This document shows, piece by piece, positions 47,801 through 59,634 of a DNA stretch of 64,000 nucleotides. Positions within the stretch are counted from its first letter, which is position 1; each line of letters starts with the position of its first letter. Source of the stretch: Anthopleura xanthogrammica (Eukaryota; Cnidaria; Anthozoa; Actiniaria; Actiniidae). The notes below the pieces were generated by a model, which was not told where the DNA came from, did not search any database, and saw only the letters and a list, made by a program, of their open reading frames with translations. The translations under genes and the position numbers were made by a program. Location: the NCBI GenBank assembly GCA_964019055.1, contig OZ025223.1:2833625-2897624 (forward strand). The letters are read 5' to 3'.

Positions 47801-50800
47801 AAACCCATTTGCAAAATGCATTGGAATGTTTTTCGTCACTCCTCTGGTTAATGTTACTGGTTTGAGCCTACACTATCAACTATATCTCTCAGAGATATTC
47901 CACACAAGGTTCTGGACACGCCTCCTCCATTACCTCACTATGGTAAGTGTTAAGGCCGATTTACACAGTACAACTTTTGCTTACAACTGTCAGTAACATG
48001 CAATCTGTTTATGCTACGCTTACAACACAAATTGTGTTGTGTAAATCAACCCTACAACTTTTGTGTATGACAAGAAAAAAGTTGTAGCAAGTTGTAGGAT
48101 TGTTTTACATGATGCAATAGACAGTGTGCATCAAAGCTCACAAAGCACTCTGGGAAAGTGAGATTCCTTTGAAATCAAAGAAACTGCCAGAAAAAAATTA
48201 CTGTTATTTTCGTCTGTTTAAATGCTCATGCACACTGGCTATTTCTATTGTTTTGCCCTCCAAATTGAGCTGCATTTCAACTTGCTGATTTCTATTGTTC
48301 TTCATGAATTATTAATGAGTTGAATAATTATGTTTCATACAATTCAACAAATGTTGGCTAAATGTTGGGTGAAATTTTAATTATTTTGATGCATAGACTC
48401 TGGCTTAGTTTTTTTTAAAAAGAAATTGTAGATCTTTCTGTTCAATCTCAGAACTTAATTCCTTAGTGTATCCAACGTCACTTTTTCACAAGCCTTTTGA
48501 ATCTAGTTTTTAGTGCGCGAGCATTTTATAAATGTTAGGAATCTTAATATATATGATCAACATTTGCTGGGTCAAATGTTCGGCCGTTTGTCAGCACCTA
48601 GAAAAGTGAATCATTAAAACAACACATTCTTTCAATCTCGACAGCCCTGTATTGTCCTGATGATGTTGGCTTTCTTCGCTCAGTGGAGGTTTGTCGGGAT
48701 AAAGCCTGACGACTTTGAGGACTGCTATAAAACTGGTAACGTTGAGGTTCTGATACTGAATGGCTCAATGCTTCTTGGTCTAGGATTATGGGTCTGGTAC
48801 ATGTTATGGGGAGCCTGCCAACAAACACTTCTCATGGGGGTAAGAAAGAAAATCTCAATAAGCGGACGTAATATACCCTCTTTACCTTGGGTGTCACATT
48901 GTCACACTGGGTCTCACCCTAATGAATTAGTAATGAATTTGATAATTAGATTCAGACACTTGTTATAATATTTATCGAAGTAACAATATTTGTTGAAGGA
49001 ACAATATTTGTATTATGATCATCTGGGTGGATGTAGTCCTGAAAAGGACTGTTTGACGTGACTGACGTTTCGACAACCTGAGCGAAAGTGAAATTAGATA
49101 ACTGCCACATTCATTGCACATTTGTGACCCATGAGAAGAAAGTAACTGCTAGCAAAAACCTTACAATAGACCACCACTTAAACACTGGCTCAGGGCCGTA
49201 GCCACCAGTATGGTTGGTCTGGTTATAACTGGACCAAATTTTACTGTCAGAACCATTTTTCCCCATTGTAAAAAATATTTATTACCCAAGAAAACCGGAC
49301 CACTGTCCAAATGGTGGCTACAGCCCTGTGGCTCCAAGTCGAAGCGTTCATACATTTACTTTATTTTATTAAGTGCAACCCTGACTTGGAGCCATTGTTT
49401 AGTAGTCACTCAAGTGAATTCAAATAATAAGCAATTATTGGACGAGGTTGAGCAAAATATCGTGATTTGTTAGTGGCGAGCAAGCAAGCAATAACTGACT
49501 CAGAGTTCAATAATTGTTTTATCAAATTATTTTTTCTAATCTTTGAGGGGCAGTGTGCACAAGTCAAACAATAACAAAGAAGTCAGTTCATTTTTTTTCA
49601 GGGAAGCAAGCCATTGTCAAATTAATGCAACATTACTGCGTATGAGCAGACCGTTATTTGTAGGCAGTTATTTGCAGTTCTCTCGGCCAATCAAAATGAT
49701 GGAAAAAATAATTTGAATGATAAGGTTTATTGTACATTTTTCTTCTGCAATAAAGCAACATCGTCCTATTTTTTCAGATATTTATGATTGTCCCATTATT
49801 CATCCTCTACCTTCTGGCCAACATCTTTTTCCAAGTTTCTATCAAGAACTCAACCAATTATCCCTGTGATGCCTGCTGGACTTACACAAGTTACTCTCAT
49901 GGCCATATCCAGTACTATAAGATCTTTGACCTTGTGGATTGGTATTACAACCCCGTGGTCTGGGCTGTGGTGCTTTCTTTTATCCAGGCACTCAGTCATA
50001 TGTTTGAACGTAAGTATATGTACATTATACTGGAATTATAGTCATACATCATTTCTGGCTCAACGTTACTGGTCAAAATGACTGGCAAGGCAAAGATATG
50101 ACTAGACAAGTTCCAATTCCAGCTTGATATTGTCCAATAATTACTGGCTGTTATTTCGAGCCCTGTGCTAGTGGTGAGAACCAAGGGACTGCTATTTCTG
50201 CTAGGGAAAAGAGTAGAAAGTAGGGCATAATGAAAAAAGGTAAGGGGGATTTGACATATTTCGTTGCTAGGCTCCATTGTTGCCAAGACTCTAAATTTTT
50301 TACTTCCGGTTTCGTCCGCACTCATACCTAAGTTGAGGCCACAAAAAAGTATAATCATTATTAATTTAGTTATATTATTATAGATTATATTGTATGCATT
50401 AGGATCAATTAATGAGAAAGTTAGTCATTTGAATCCAAAGTTGATCCAAAGTCGGAATTCCCAACAGCTCCAGTCGACCTTAACAGCTGGGTTGACCTAA
50501 TACAATTTGTCAAACTTACCATTATTCATTCAGACATTGTACTTCTCATGAACTTAATTAGACTTTCGCAAAGTCCTTCGTCTCCATCCGTACTAGTTCA
50601 AATGAGTGCGCCAAATAAAGCACAGGCAGCCCAACCTGGACCAGGATCAGAAGCAGTGGACAAAGGACTTTTCCAACTTGCTTCCCGCCAATTTTAGCAA
50701 CCCAAAAACGGGTTGCTGAATTATGCTCGTGCTCTTGATCAACATACACAAATTTAGCACAAGCTATAGAAATGCACTCCATTTTTGGCGCGAAACTCAA

Positions 50801-52520
50801 ATGAAAATCATGCAAAAGGAACAAGTTGACCTCTCGCGACTTGGATGTTTGCTATGTTTTCTTTTTTCTTTTCATTTGCTTACTTAATTTGTGGAATTAG
50901 GTTCGGCTCATGAGAAGTTTGACATTTGAAATATATAGGCCTTATTCACTTTCTTATTATGTTCTTATTAATTATTCTAGACATACTTATTTTAGTTTAT
51001 CATGATCAACAGCTGACATTCCACCACGAGTCAACCAGACAGCACACTGGATGAGTTGTGGTGATATGTTTAAGAGGCTTGGATATACAAAGACCATCTG
51101 TATCTTCTTAGTCACATCAATATTTGGGACAATTGATGAAGTAAGTCGAGATGACAGAAAAAGCATTGTTACCAGTATTTGAATTTTGCAAGTTTGATTG
51201 TGCAAATTTTACTTAAACTCTGATGAGGGTGAAATAGTGTTACCAAAAACCAAATAGACTAAGCTTAAATTTTTTCTTACTTTCTTCTAGTTTCTAGCTT
51301 CACCAAGACTGTTACCAATATTTGTACTGAGAGTGTGCTATGAACTGGGTTACCACAAGAAGCAATGGAAATGGATGAAGAAACTGGTCAAGAGGTGTCT
51401 ACAATATGGTATGCATTTTAGAAAATTTTAGAAATTTAGAAAATACGTAAATTAGAAGCAGCCATTTTTTAAATGGGTCTATAATTTCTTACTATTGAGC
51501 TTATTGTTATCAAAACTCCTTTCTTTCCTTCTGATCTGTTCAGGTGATCCTGCATTAGATTACATTGGAACTGGAGGTGCAGAATATTTGACAGAACATT
51601 CTATTGTCTTCAGTAATACTGTCAATATTGGTGAGTTGCACATTTTCTTTACAGGGGTGTAGCCAGGATTTTACCTGGGGGAGGGGGAGCAAAACCTGTT
51701 TTCAGAACATCAACCAAAAAATGGCCAACCAAAAAAAAACTGCCAAATAAAATCAATGGGATGGGGGGAGGGGAGGGGAGGGGACCTAAACCTGGGCCCT
51801 CCCCTTAACTACGCCCCTGCATTGCTCTTACAAATGTTAGAGGGCCAGCATCAAAAAAATTTTTTTTAAAAATCAAAAGGTGATAAACACCACTGTTCTG
51901 TAAGCCTAACATACCATAAAAATGTGTGGGTCAACAATCGCCTGATTATTGGCCATTATACATTTCATTGTTTGTTATCATTTACAAATGTTAGGATTTT
52001 TAATGAGTGCTGCAACCGAACCACTAAAAATTTAAAGAGCACCGTAGCAGTTTATCGAGTAAATACAGTATTAGACATAATGGTTATTTAAACATAGCCT
52101 GCTAGAAAAGTGGATATTAATATTGACCAATGTTTGATTCTAGACACGCTAAAAGCTGAGCTCAAGTCTATGAAACTTGCTTTAACTGACTACCAAAAAC
52201 GGCTCCTTGAAAGTCCAAGCCTACTCAGAGAATACAAGAAAAATGGAAGAATAGATCCCCTTCTGGACCACTACATCGTCCTTCGGCATTATGTTGCACA
52301 GTATATACTTCAGGTGTATGCCTATGGGCCATTTAGAATGCATGGTGATGAACATCTGGTTCAATGGGATGGTCAACGGATGGAGAGGGACTTTGGTGAC
52401 AATGACAGTTTTATGAACTTTCTTGATCAAGTCAGAGATTCTCTTTGGCAGATGGAAGATGATTTGCTTGAAAAAAGATCAGCTTCTCCTTGCTGCCACC
52501 GAGATGTTGAGCAAGTGTAA
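44450..52520 (+). CDS. Unrecognised multi-pass membrane protein, 765 aa, 10 exons
   Basis: Exons: 44450-44746, 45637-45865, 47038-47222, 47493-47942, 48645-48839, 49778-50009, 51013-51140, 51291-51408, 51544-51630, 52144-52520. Phases agree at every join and the sum is divisible by three. Weakest borders are the exon 3 acceptor (CTGCACAG|AA) and donor (ATG|GTTAGT). The protein starts MGCVGSTC, a context for N-myristoylation at Gly2 and palmitoylation at Cys3. Hydrophobic segments include CIVLMMLAFFAQW, VLILNGSMLLGLGLWVWYML, IFMIVPLFILYLLANIFF, VVWAVVLSFIQALSHMF and ICIFLVTSIFG. Conserved-looking loops are WNHTVHGHATNMYSLFFYLL, NVTGLSLHYQLYLSEIFHTR, HWMSCGDMFKRLGYTKT and ASPRLLPIFVLRVCYELGYH. 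A charged soluble tail (DYIGTGGAEYLTEH, then a helical domain ending CCHRDVEQV) follows. I considered TMC channels and do not see the TMC signature. It may be a lineage-specific or undescribed family. Confidence 0.72.
44813..44843. repeat. G homopolymer (~30)
   Basis: A run of about 30 G just after the first exon of the membrane-protein gene. Length is likely unreliable in any assembly. Confidence 0.9.
46060..46190. mobile_element. Half of a foldback family (second copy at 62957-63126)
   Basis: AACCCACTTCTGAGATACGC...AAAGGTTTCATTGTGAGACT...TGCTCAGTGATTCGTGACAG matches the right arm of the 62957-63126 foldback in inverted order. Confidence 0.55.
46396..46977. mobile_element. TTAA-flanked MITE, 582 bp, close to exon 3
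   Basis: TTAAGGGGGACTTACCTATT...TACCAGCCACGGTTGCTA pairs with AGCAACTGTGGCTGGTAAAT...AGGTAAGTCTCCCCTTAA; further inner arms pair (TTGGTCGGATTGACTCA region). It ends only 60 bases before the proposed exon 3 acceptor. Confidence 0.75.
50047..50165. mobile_element. 3' part of CAGGGCTTGAAATA element
   Basis: Shares TTTCTGGCTCAAC, TTACTGGTCAAAATGAC.GGCAAGGCAAAGAT and the end TGGCTGTTATTTCGAGCCCTG with the 16307-16493 copy. Confidence 0.55.
51652..51819. mobile_element. hAT-like MITE, copy 2
   Basis: CAGGGGTGTAGCCAGGATTT to CTACGCCCCTG; interior shares CTGTTTTCAGAACATC and GGGGAGGGG with the copy at 30602-30835. Confidence 0.65.
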
Positions 52521-52546
52521 CCTTTAAACCTTCAAATTTTACCTAA

Positions 52547-52872
52547 CCCTGAAACAACCTCTGGGCTAATCTAAGTCAAGGCATAGCTAACCCACAGATT
52601 GAACCCTGAAACAACCTCTGGGCTGATCTAAGTCAAGGCATGGCTAACTCACAGATCAAACCCTGAAACAACCTCTGGGCTGATCTAAGTCAAGGCATGG
52701 CTAGTCCACAGATAGGACCCTAAAACAACCTCTTGGCTGATCTAATTCAGGGCACAGCTCTAACCCACAGATTGAGCCCTGAAACAACCTCTGGGCTGAT
52801 TTAAGTCAGGGCATGCATGGCTCACTCACAGATCCAACACTGAAACAACCTTTGGGTTGATTTAAGTCAGGC
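52547..52872. repeat. 57-bp minisatellite, array 3
   Basis: About six copies of the CCCTGAAACAACCTCTGGGC unit, starting 27 bases after the stop of the membrane-protein gene, hence probably in its 3' untranslated region. Confidence 0.9.
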
Positions 52873-54320
52873 CATTGGATTCAAGTGGAATTTAGCTTGG
52901 TAGGTATGCCAGATATATCTGCCTTTTATCTAACTATTGTAGTATTTTGTAGTATACATAAATTGATGGAGACACTCAAAAGGGCAGATTCATGACATAG
53001 GCTTGATAATAAAAAGTCGAATACAAACTAAGCAAAGACATTTGGAAAACAACAAACCACTAGTCTAGTGCTCTAAGAAAATACTAGTTATTTGTTGTTC
53101 ATTTCAAATTTTGATTTCCTTATACAATTAATATTAAATACTTATTTACTTCAGATATTTTTTATAAATCTTAGTTTTCTAAAATAATTTTGGATTTAAA
53201 AATGGCAGTTGCCCATGCCTCAGTTTGGTTAAATTTGTGTATTATAATGTAAATAAGTGTAGTCTGACAATGGCACTGCCACAATAAAGAGCAAAATGCT
53301 CGATGTAAATTTAGGCCAGAAATGTAGGATAATGGAGCTTAATCACATAGCACCATATTTATTCTCATGGCTGCCGTGTGAGAAAGGTCCATCAAAAATG
53401 TAAATATAACTTTAACAAAATTCAATAATTAATTTACATGTAATTAAGATCAAACAGAAAAAAAATGCAACTATCTAATTGTGTTTTCACAACAAAATAG
53501 ACCCATTAATAGACAGATCCTCAGGTATGGATCTATGTACTGAGAAAACAATGACCTTAATATGGTTGTGTATTTACTATTTTTTAAGAAAGTATATTAC
53601 TTTTTTTACCATAACTGTGAAATTTCTCGCATGCTGATTGATCGAGAGCCGTGGTGAATAAGAGGACATACCGATAGAATGATGAATCACTCGCGCACAG
53701 AGCCAGCACGTGCTTCAAACAGCTTTTTCTTTCAAACTTTTTCTTCATTTTTTGGATCTTTTATTTGACTTTGTAATGGTATGCCTCGTGAGTACATAAC
53801 ATTTTGACCAACTTTTGACGTCATATTGTGGTAAATAAGAGGACATATATACCACTCTAAACCATCGGAATTTTGTTAAATATTTTCAGTAATGGCATTC
53901 AGTAGTTGTTTGTAATGCATTATTAGGAATCATGCAATAATGCTAAGCAAGCTTCACTTGCTGAATAAAGAAATTACAAATTTTAGAAATTTGAAATTAA
54001 TTGTAAAAAATGTTATTGAAGAAAGAAGAAAATGTAACTATAGTAAGTAATTTAAAAAATTTTTTGTACCATTTGAAATTGAAATAAATAAAAATAAAAG
54101 AAATGCCATTTATGTTGTTACTGCCATTAAAAATTATCAGCGAATAACACAAAAAAAAAACCAGCTTGCCCACCATCGTTAATTTCCTCATAAAAAAACC
54201 TGTAACTTTGCCGCTATTCATCAAAACTGCTTCAAACTTTCCCAATTTTCTAATTTTGGTATGCTCTTCAAAGAAGTGGGGAGTCGATATTTAAAATTTC
54301 ACACAATAAGTTTTGTCTTT
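52873..54320. other. Intergenic, no gene seen; polyadenylation signal at 53283-53288
   Basis: AATAAA at 53283-53288 could serve the membrane-protein transcript. The rest is AT-rich with no supported exon. Confidence 0.45.
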
Positions 54321-54580
54321 ACAGTGGATTTAGATTGAGCGTTTAACAGTGCCATTTGTTGTAATTATTTCAACTGTTAAATTATCATGTTTCTATGCAG
54401 ATTGCAAGACCTTTCTGGGCAGCTGGGAACACATTTGGCTCATAAGACAGATTTTATCAGCTGAACTTGCTCCCAGCTGCCTAGAAACGTTGTGCATTCT
54501 GCATAGAAACCTGCAAATCTACCAGTCACAACGACTGTGACAAATGGCACCATTCAACACTTAATCTGAATTTGCTGTAA
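54321..54580. mobile_element. Foldback element
   Basis: ACAGTGGATTTAGATTGAGC...ACAGTGCCATTTGT, TTTCTATGCAG and TGGGCAGCTGGGA pair with TCCCAGCTGCC, CTGCATAGAAA and ACAAATGGCACCATT...TTAATCTGAATTTGCTGT. Confidence 0.7.
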
Positions 54581-54676
54581 GATTTGAAAATAATAAATAT
54601 AGTGTTAGTGGGTGTGGAGTGAACCTTATGGACCGCCAAATAATAAAATGAGATAGTGGAATGAATTTCAAAGGTT

Positions 54677-54682
54677 TTTATT
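54677..54682 (-). terminator. Polyadenylation signal of the OSCP gene
   Basis: TTTATT on the plus strand (AATAAA in the transcript), 64 bases after the stop codon. Confidence 0.7.
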
Positions 54683-54745
54683 TTACAATTGTCCAATCAA
54701 GAATTCACAACACACAAAACAAGGTCATCAACAGAATTAAATGTT

Positions 54746-57700
54746 TTACAAACTTTCCTTCATGACGTTGGTGATGTCCTTGATTTTCTTGGCAATGGAC
54801 ATGTCAATGTGTTTGTCACCAAAACTAACCACCATGCCGCCGATAAGGGAGGGTTCAACCTGTAGAACAGGAGAGAAAAATTAACTATTTGCTGGGTGTC
54901 AATCAGTTGATCATCTGCACAAAATGGTGGTCAAACTAACCACTCTCATTTTTCATTCAGTTACACCTAATTTACATCATGTGTGACCAGTAAATCTGAG
55001 ACTTCAAATGTAGTTTTAAAGACTTCATATTTACATTTCAAATCTCCAATCAAAAGCTCCGATATTCCAAAAATAAATTCAGTTAAAAATTAGGTTTTGG
55101 ACCTGCTATCATGAATGATTGTGAAATATTTTCCAAAAGAATTCACTTCCCAACCACATTGCTACGTATCAGCTTGAAAATATTGATTCTTGAAATAAAA
55201 ATAATTTGAGTTGGCAGAGTTTTGATCGTAGTTGGCACCGAGATTTGTAATTTCAAATGAAGCCGTCTAAACTCAAAACATTCGAGTTACTGGTCACACG
55301 TGACGTAAATTAGCTGTAAATTATTGTGAGAAAATCCAAGTTAAATTATAAATATGAAGATGATTTTGTATCAGAATAACAAACCACTCCACAGTTAAGA
55401 TTTCTACATTGTTTAATTCAATACATAGAATGTCGGCGGTAGGTTTTCACAGTTATGTGAGCTTCAACCCCAACACTTACATAGATGCAATAAACAGATA
55501 CTACAATAGATTATTTATTTACCAAAGTCTCAAGTTTAAGTGTTTCACCCTTCTTTAAGAACATCTTCAATGCAGACTGCAATTCTTTCAAGTTGCTGCT
55601 GTCAAGATCCTGTGAATATTAAGGAATAGGTATGTATTGTATGTGTGTATAAATAATAAATAAATAAATAAATAGTTTCATAATAAATAAATAAATCCCT
55701 TTATTGAAGTGTCTAGTTGTTCTAGCACTTTTGCACTAATTGAGGACACTTTTCACTCACACACACTACTACTACATTCAGTATTCTATGCACACAATGC
55801 TCACTTACACGAAACCAAAGAACCTGGAGAAAACCCTTGTAACATAGGTGAGTACAAAACACATCAAACAAACTCTATTCTCACATGGAGTCCAAAGGGC
55901 TCAAACCAGTGCCTTGAACCATTGGAGCCACATCGGTGAAAGATGATGCGTTAGCAGCATACATCACCCATGCTCCCCATCAAGGCACTTTATTATGCAA
56001 CTATGCTAAGTAGAGTACAAATACTGCACAAGGAAGCCTGGAGTGAGCACAAATATCCTGCGATATTTGTACTCTACAAATCACAAGTCATGTATATTTG
56101 AAATATTCTGCCACAAATTTTTTTTATAGGGTGCAGTACAAGTGGACAATTTTTGTTTCATTTTGGGCCATTGCCAATCCCTTGAGAGAGCCGCCAATAC
56201 AAACCTGTATCGTTGGCTCAGAATTACCGCTCTATAGGAAAATTGTGAAACAAACCTTATTATGATTTTGAGTCACCAATACTGGCTCATATTGACAGCG
56301 TTGGAACTAGCCACTAATATAAACCCGTATTGGCAGCTCGAAATTCCACTAAATTAAAAGTATTGTTTTCTTTGTTTACTGGTAATGCTTGAGAATATCG
56401 ATTCATATGGATGTGATTACAAAATTAATCATATCCATTTTGAAATCATTAGCAAATCCTGCAATCTGATTGGCTACAAAGTGTGCAATTTAAGCATTAA
56501 TTGCACTATTTTGAATCATTAATTGCATCATTTTGTCAAACAATCACTTTTGAAGCTACATATAACTGTTGAGTATTTTAATATATTAAGTTTCAAAATG
56601 GAAATGATTAATAGGTAATAGAACTGAGTGTCTTGCAATTTTGGGCAGAAATCACACTCGTGATTAACAAATTGCACTCCCGCTGCGCGGTCGTGCAATT
56701 TTGTAATCACTCTTGCGATTTCAGCCCAAATTGCACTCAACTCAGTTCTATTACCATTATTAATCATATCCATTTTGAAATCATTAGCAAATCCTGCAAT
56801 CTGATTGGCTACAAAGTGTGCAATTTAAGCATTAATTGCACTATTTTGAATCATTAATTGAATCATTTTGTCAACCAATCACTTTTGAAGCTACATATAA
56901 CTGTTGAGTATTTGAATATATTAAGTTTCAAAATGGATATGATTAATAGGTAATAGAACTTAGTGTCTTTCAATTTTGGGCTGAAATCACACTCGTGATT
57001 AACAAATTGCACTCCCGCTGCGCAGTCGTGCAATTTTGTAATCACTCTTGCGATTTCAGTCCAAATTGCACTCAACTCAGTTCTATTACCATTATATATT
57101 TTATTTCAAATTTCTTATTTATTGTGACCTTATTTCTTTAGGGATGTTTTTATTTTTTCATACCATAACAATGCATACCTTAGCAGTGGTTACAGTACAC
57201 AAGACCTCTCCTCTTGTCGCACTCATTAACTTGCCATAAGAATTGGACACACTAGAAATAAGTTTCAACCTATTGTTTTCAGCCATGGTTGCTGGAAGAA
57301 AGAAAAACAAGTCATAGTCATTTGTCATAACAGTGTAACACGTACATGTATCACACAAAGGTTCCACACAAAAGGAAGCTTTATTTCATACGCCAGGGAT
57401 TACACATATTTTACAGCACTTTCCAATCATGTGCGAATTGCAGTCACGACAAAACAAGGTTTTGGTGGATGTCAATCGAAGTGTTTCCATGGCACTCTCA
57501 CAAAGTTATCAAGGCACGTGCCATGTGGAATGTTGTGGAAATGCCTTGATTGACGTCCACCAAAACCAACTTCGTCACAACAGCAAATGGTACGATTTCG
57601 CTCGTGTGATTGGGAAGCCCTGTAACTAAATATCGACTTACTTAGTACATATGAAGTGTAGCATTTAGGCAATCAGTCACATGTAATATTATGTGTAGAT

Positions 57701-59312
57701 AATGTACTTACTTAAAAGATTAACAGTCAGATCAGAGATCTTCTGTGCCTTTAAAACCTGTTCCAGTGCAGCTGAAATTGAATTTAAAGAGTTAAACAAA
57801 ATCCTCATCATCATTAGCAACTTGTTATTTTAAAAAAATCCTTCTTTTTCGGAGGGTACCACTTAACAGGCAGTGGCTAACAAACCTGTGGAATCTAGAA
57901 GTTGATTTTTGTGGAGGGGAAAAAACCAGAGAACTTGGAGAAAAACCCTCAGGAGAGAACCAACTAGAAACTCTACTCACATACAACACCAAGCCCGACA
58001 GGACTCAAACTCAGGTCACCTTGGTGAGAGGCCAGTGCTCTCACTGCTACGCCACCCATTTAACAGTTTTAACTAATAAACATAATTGATATACCTTGTT
58101 TTTCCCTTTTGTTAGTTGTGGGATTCATTAAAAACTCAGACAACTTTTCACTTCCTTTGATCATTTTCTGCAAAATAAATGATACTTTCAGCCATTTTTA
58201 AATATAAATTGTCATATACAGAGTGTTAAATTCCCCCCCCCCCCCCTAATCTCACTGGCCAAGAGTCTGCCAAGTTTCCTGGCAACCCTGCCGAGAAAGC
58301 AACATAATGATGTTCAGCAGTGAATAACAAAAAAAGAAGTGACTTCACCAGAAATGCAAATTTTCCTAAGATTTTAAAAATCGCCTAAAGGCTCGTGTGT
58401 ATACTAGAAACTACAAGTGACTCGTGGGATATTCCACGGTATGCCACACAACCATTGTAAAACTAGTATATATACGCTATGTCATGGTGGCCATGTTGGT
58501 GGTCATTTAGAGCAGATTCCGTACGTGTGAAAAGTCACGGCACATGGCATGGTTTCAGCATGGCGCAGACATGGCACCTATTGTTGAATGTTTTCATACA
58601 CAGCACAGCATTGACACAGTTATGGTAAGGCATGGTCTGTGCCGTAAATTTTTCTTTCAACTGCTCTAACAAAAGACTACTCATTAGTATTTATTTGTCA
58701 TACCACCAACATGGCCGCCACATCTTTTGATTCTGTTGGGAAATATGCATAGAATTGCAACCCACATATGGTATGTAAATTGAATCAAAGAGATAAAACG
58801 AACAACAGTTATTTAAGATAAGCATTAGATTTGCTTTAACCAATTAATCTGTAATGCATGTTTTTATGCCAAGGATGAAAATAGAGGGAAACTTACGTCC
58901 ACATTGATGAGCTCTTCTTCAACCTTTTCTAGTTGTTTTTGCTTGGCTGCAGCCGAGTATACTGCATGAGCATAACGTCCATCTATTCCAAACAAATGGA
59001 TTGGAGGCTGCAGGGAAAAAACAGTTGAAACAAAAAGTCAATTTCAAAAGGCAAAGATACAATTTATTTGTAAGTTTAACGACGTCAAAGTACAAACCTT
59101 CACCAGTTCTTGGGCCCTTGCTACTGAGGTGACCCCAAACTTTCGAACCTGATTCTGTTAAAAAAAAGGAAAAAATGGCCTCAAAAACTATCTAGTAAGA
59201 ATTTTCAGGTACCCCTTTATGTGGCTACATAAGGAAATGAAGCTTTTCGTGCAAAAATACCTACCAAAATAGGAGTTCTCTGCAGATACCGGCAAACTCC
59301 TAACGCCGCCAT
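54746..59312 (-). CDS. ATP5PO: ATP synthase peripheral stalk subunit OSCP, mitochondrial, 8 exons
   Basis: Exons 5'->3': 59312-59265, 59154-59098, 59007-58897, 58167-58095, 57771-57712, 57291-57179, 55609-55523, 54859-54746. All GT-AG and in phase; 220 residues (human 213). The first two exons give an Arg-rich, acid-poor mitochondrial presequence (MAALGVCRYLQRTP, then VRKFGVTSVARAQELVK). Family landmarks follow in order: PIHLFGIDGRYAHAVYSAAA, KQKQLEKVEEELINV, FLMNPTT, MAENNRL, RGEVLCTVTTA, LKMFLKKGETLKLET and PSLIGGMVVSFGDKHIDMSI. OSCP links F1 to the peripheral stalk of ATP synthase in the inner membrane. The start codon context GCCGCCATG on the plus strand is simply the complement; no competing start is seen. 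It is convergent with the membrane-protein gene. Confidence 0.96.
55700..55940 (-). mobile_element. Old tRNA-derived SINE fragment
   Basis: Shares CCTGGAGAAAACCCT, AAACTCTATTCTCACATGGAG and GGCTCAAACCAG(T) layout with the better-preserved copy at 57895-58065; strongly diverged. Confidence 0.45.
56155..56350. repeat. Inverted AATACAAACCTGTAT / TATTGGCAGCT element
   Basis: Relatives of the 14427-14650 element: CCGCCAATACAAACCTGTAT...GGCTCAGAATTACCG and AAACCCGTATTGGCAGCTCG. Confidence 0.5.
56428..57090. repeat. 334-bp direct tandem duplication containing a foldback
   Basis: CATATCCATTTTGAAATCAT begins two near-identical units at about 56431 and 56765. Each unit is itself palindromic around CTCCCGCTGCGC.GTCGTGCAAT, with TTGCACTCAACTCAGTTCTA and TAGAACT.AGTGTCTT ends. 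All in an OSCP intron. Confidence 0.85.
57411..57625. mobile_element. MITE with TTACAG.GCTTTCC ends, copy 2 (OSCP intron)
   Basis: TTACAGCACTTTCCAATCAT...TGATTGGGAAGCCCTGTAA, with a CGACAAAACAAGGTTTTGGT...ACCAAAACCAACTTCGTC inner palindrome; shares TGTTGTGGAAATGCCTTGAT with copy 1 at 27401-27745. Confidence 0.8.
57895..58065 (-). mobile_element. tRNA-derived SINE
   Basis: On the minus strand it begins TGGGTGGCGTAGCAGTGAGA (box A-like) followed by GAGTTTGAGTCCTG (box B-like, compare GGTTCGANTCC). The body has CTCCAAGTTCTCTGG and CCCTCCAC. A similar body (TTTTTCCGGGTTCTCCGGTT) occurs at about 10535-10615. Confidence 0.6.
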
Positions 59313-59339
59313 GTTGGATTCTTGCAAACGTGCACTGAA

Positions 59340-59634
59340 AGACCCGGATGCATTAAGCACCAATCCCCTCTACTCCGACATGAAAAACAGGTAACCCAAA
59401 AACAATGTAGTAAATAGATTTTTTAAATATTTTGTAATATTCGTAAGATATATAAATCTTTTTCGATTTTAAGCATTTATTTTTACCGATTTCTGGTAAT
59501 TCCTTACATTCTCTTCCCTAAGTAAACAGAATCCCAAAGAGAGCAATAATAACTATACTATCTTGAAACATCTCAAAAAAACCTTCCAGTAAAATAAATT
59601 TAAGAGATCCCAGAAATTACCCTGTTTATATGTA
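59340..59634. other. OSCP upstream region, no gene seen
   Basis: A few hundred bases before the tandem array; no clear core promoter motif was recognised. Confidence 0.35.

Noticed and set aside
47481..47996. Independent gene starting at 47481
   Set aside because: The segment is bounded by splice signals (CCAG|AAA and ATG|GTAAGT) in phase with flanking exons, so it is an internal exon of the membrane-protein gene.
44450..52520. Identification as a transmembrane channel-like (TMC) protein
   Set aside because: The length and multi-pass layout suggested TMC, but the TMC signature is not visible in any exon, so the protein is left unnamed.
57895..58065. Functional tRNA gene
   Set aside because: Box A- and B-like words are present, but no cloverleaf can be folded; it is a SINE.
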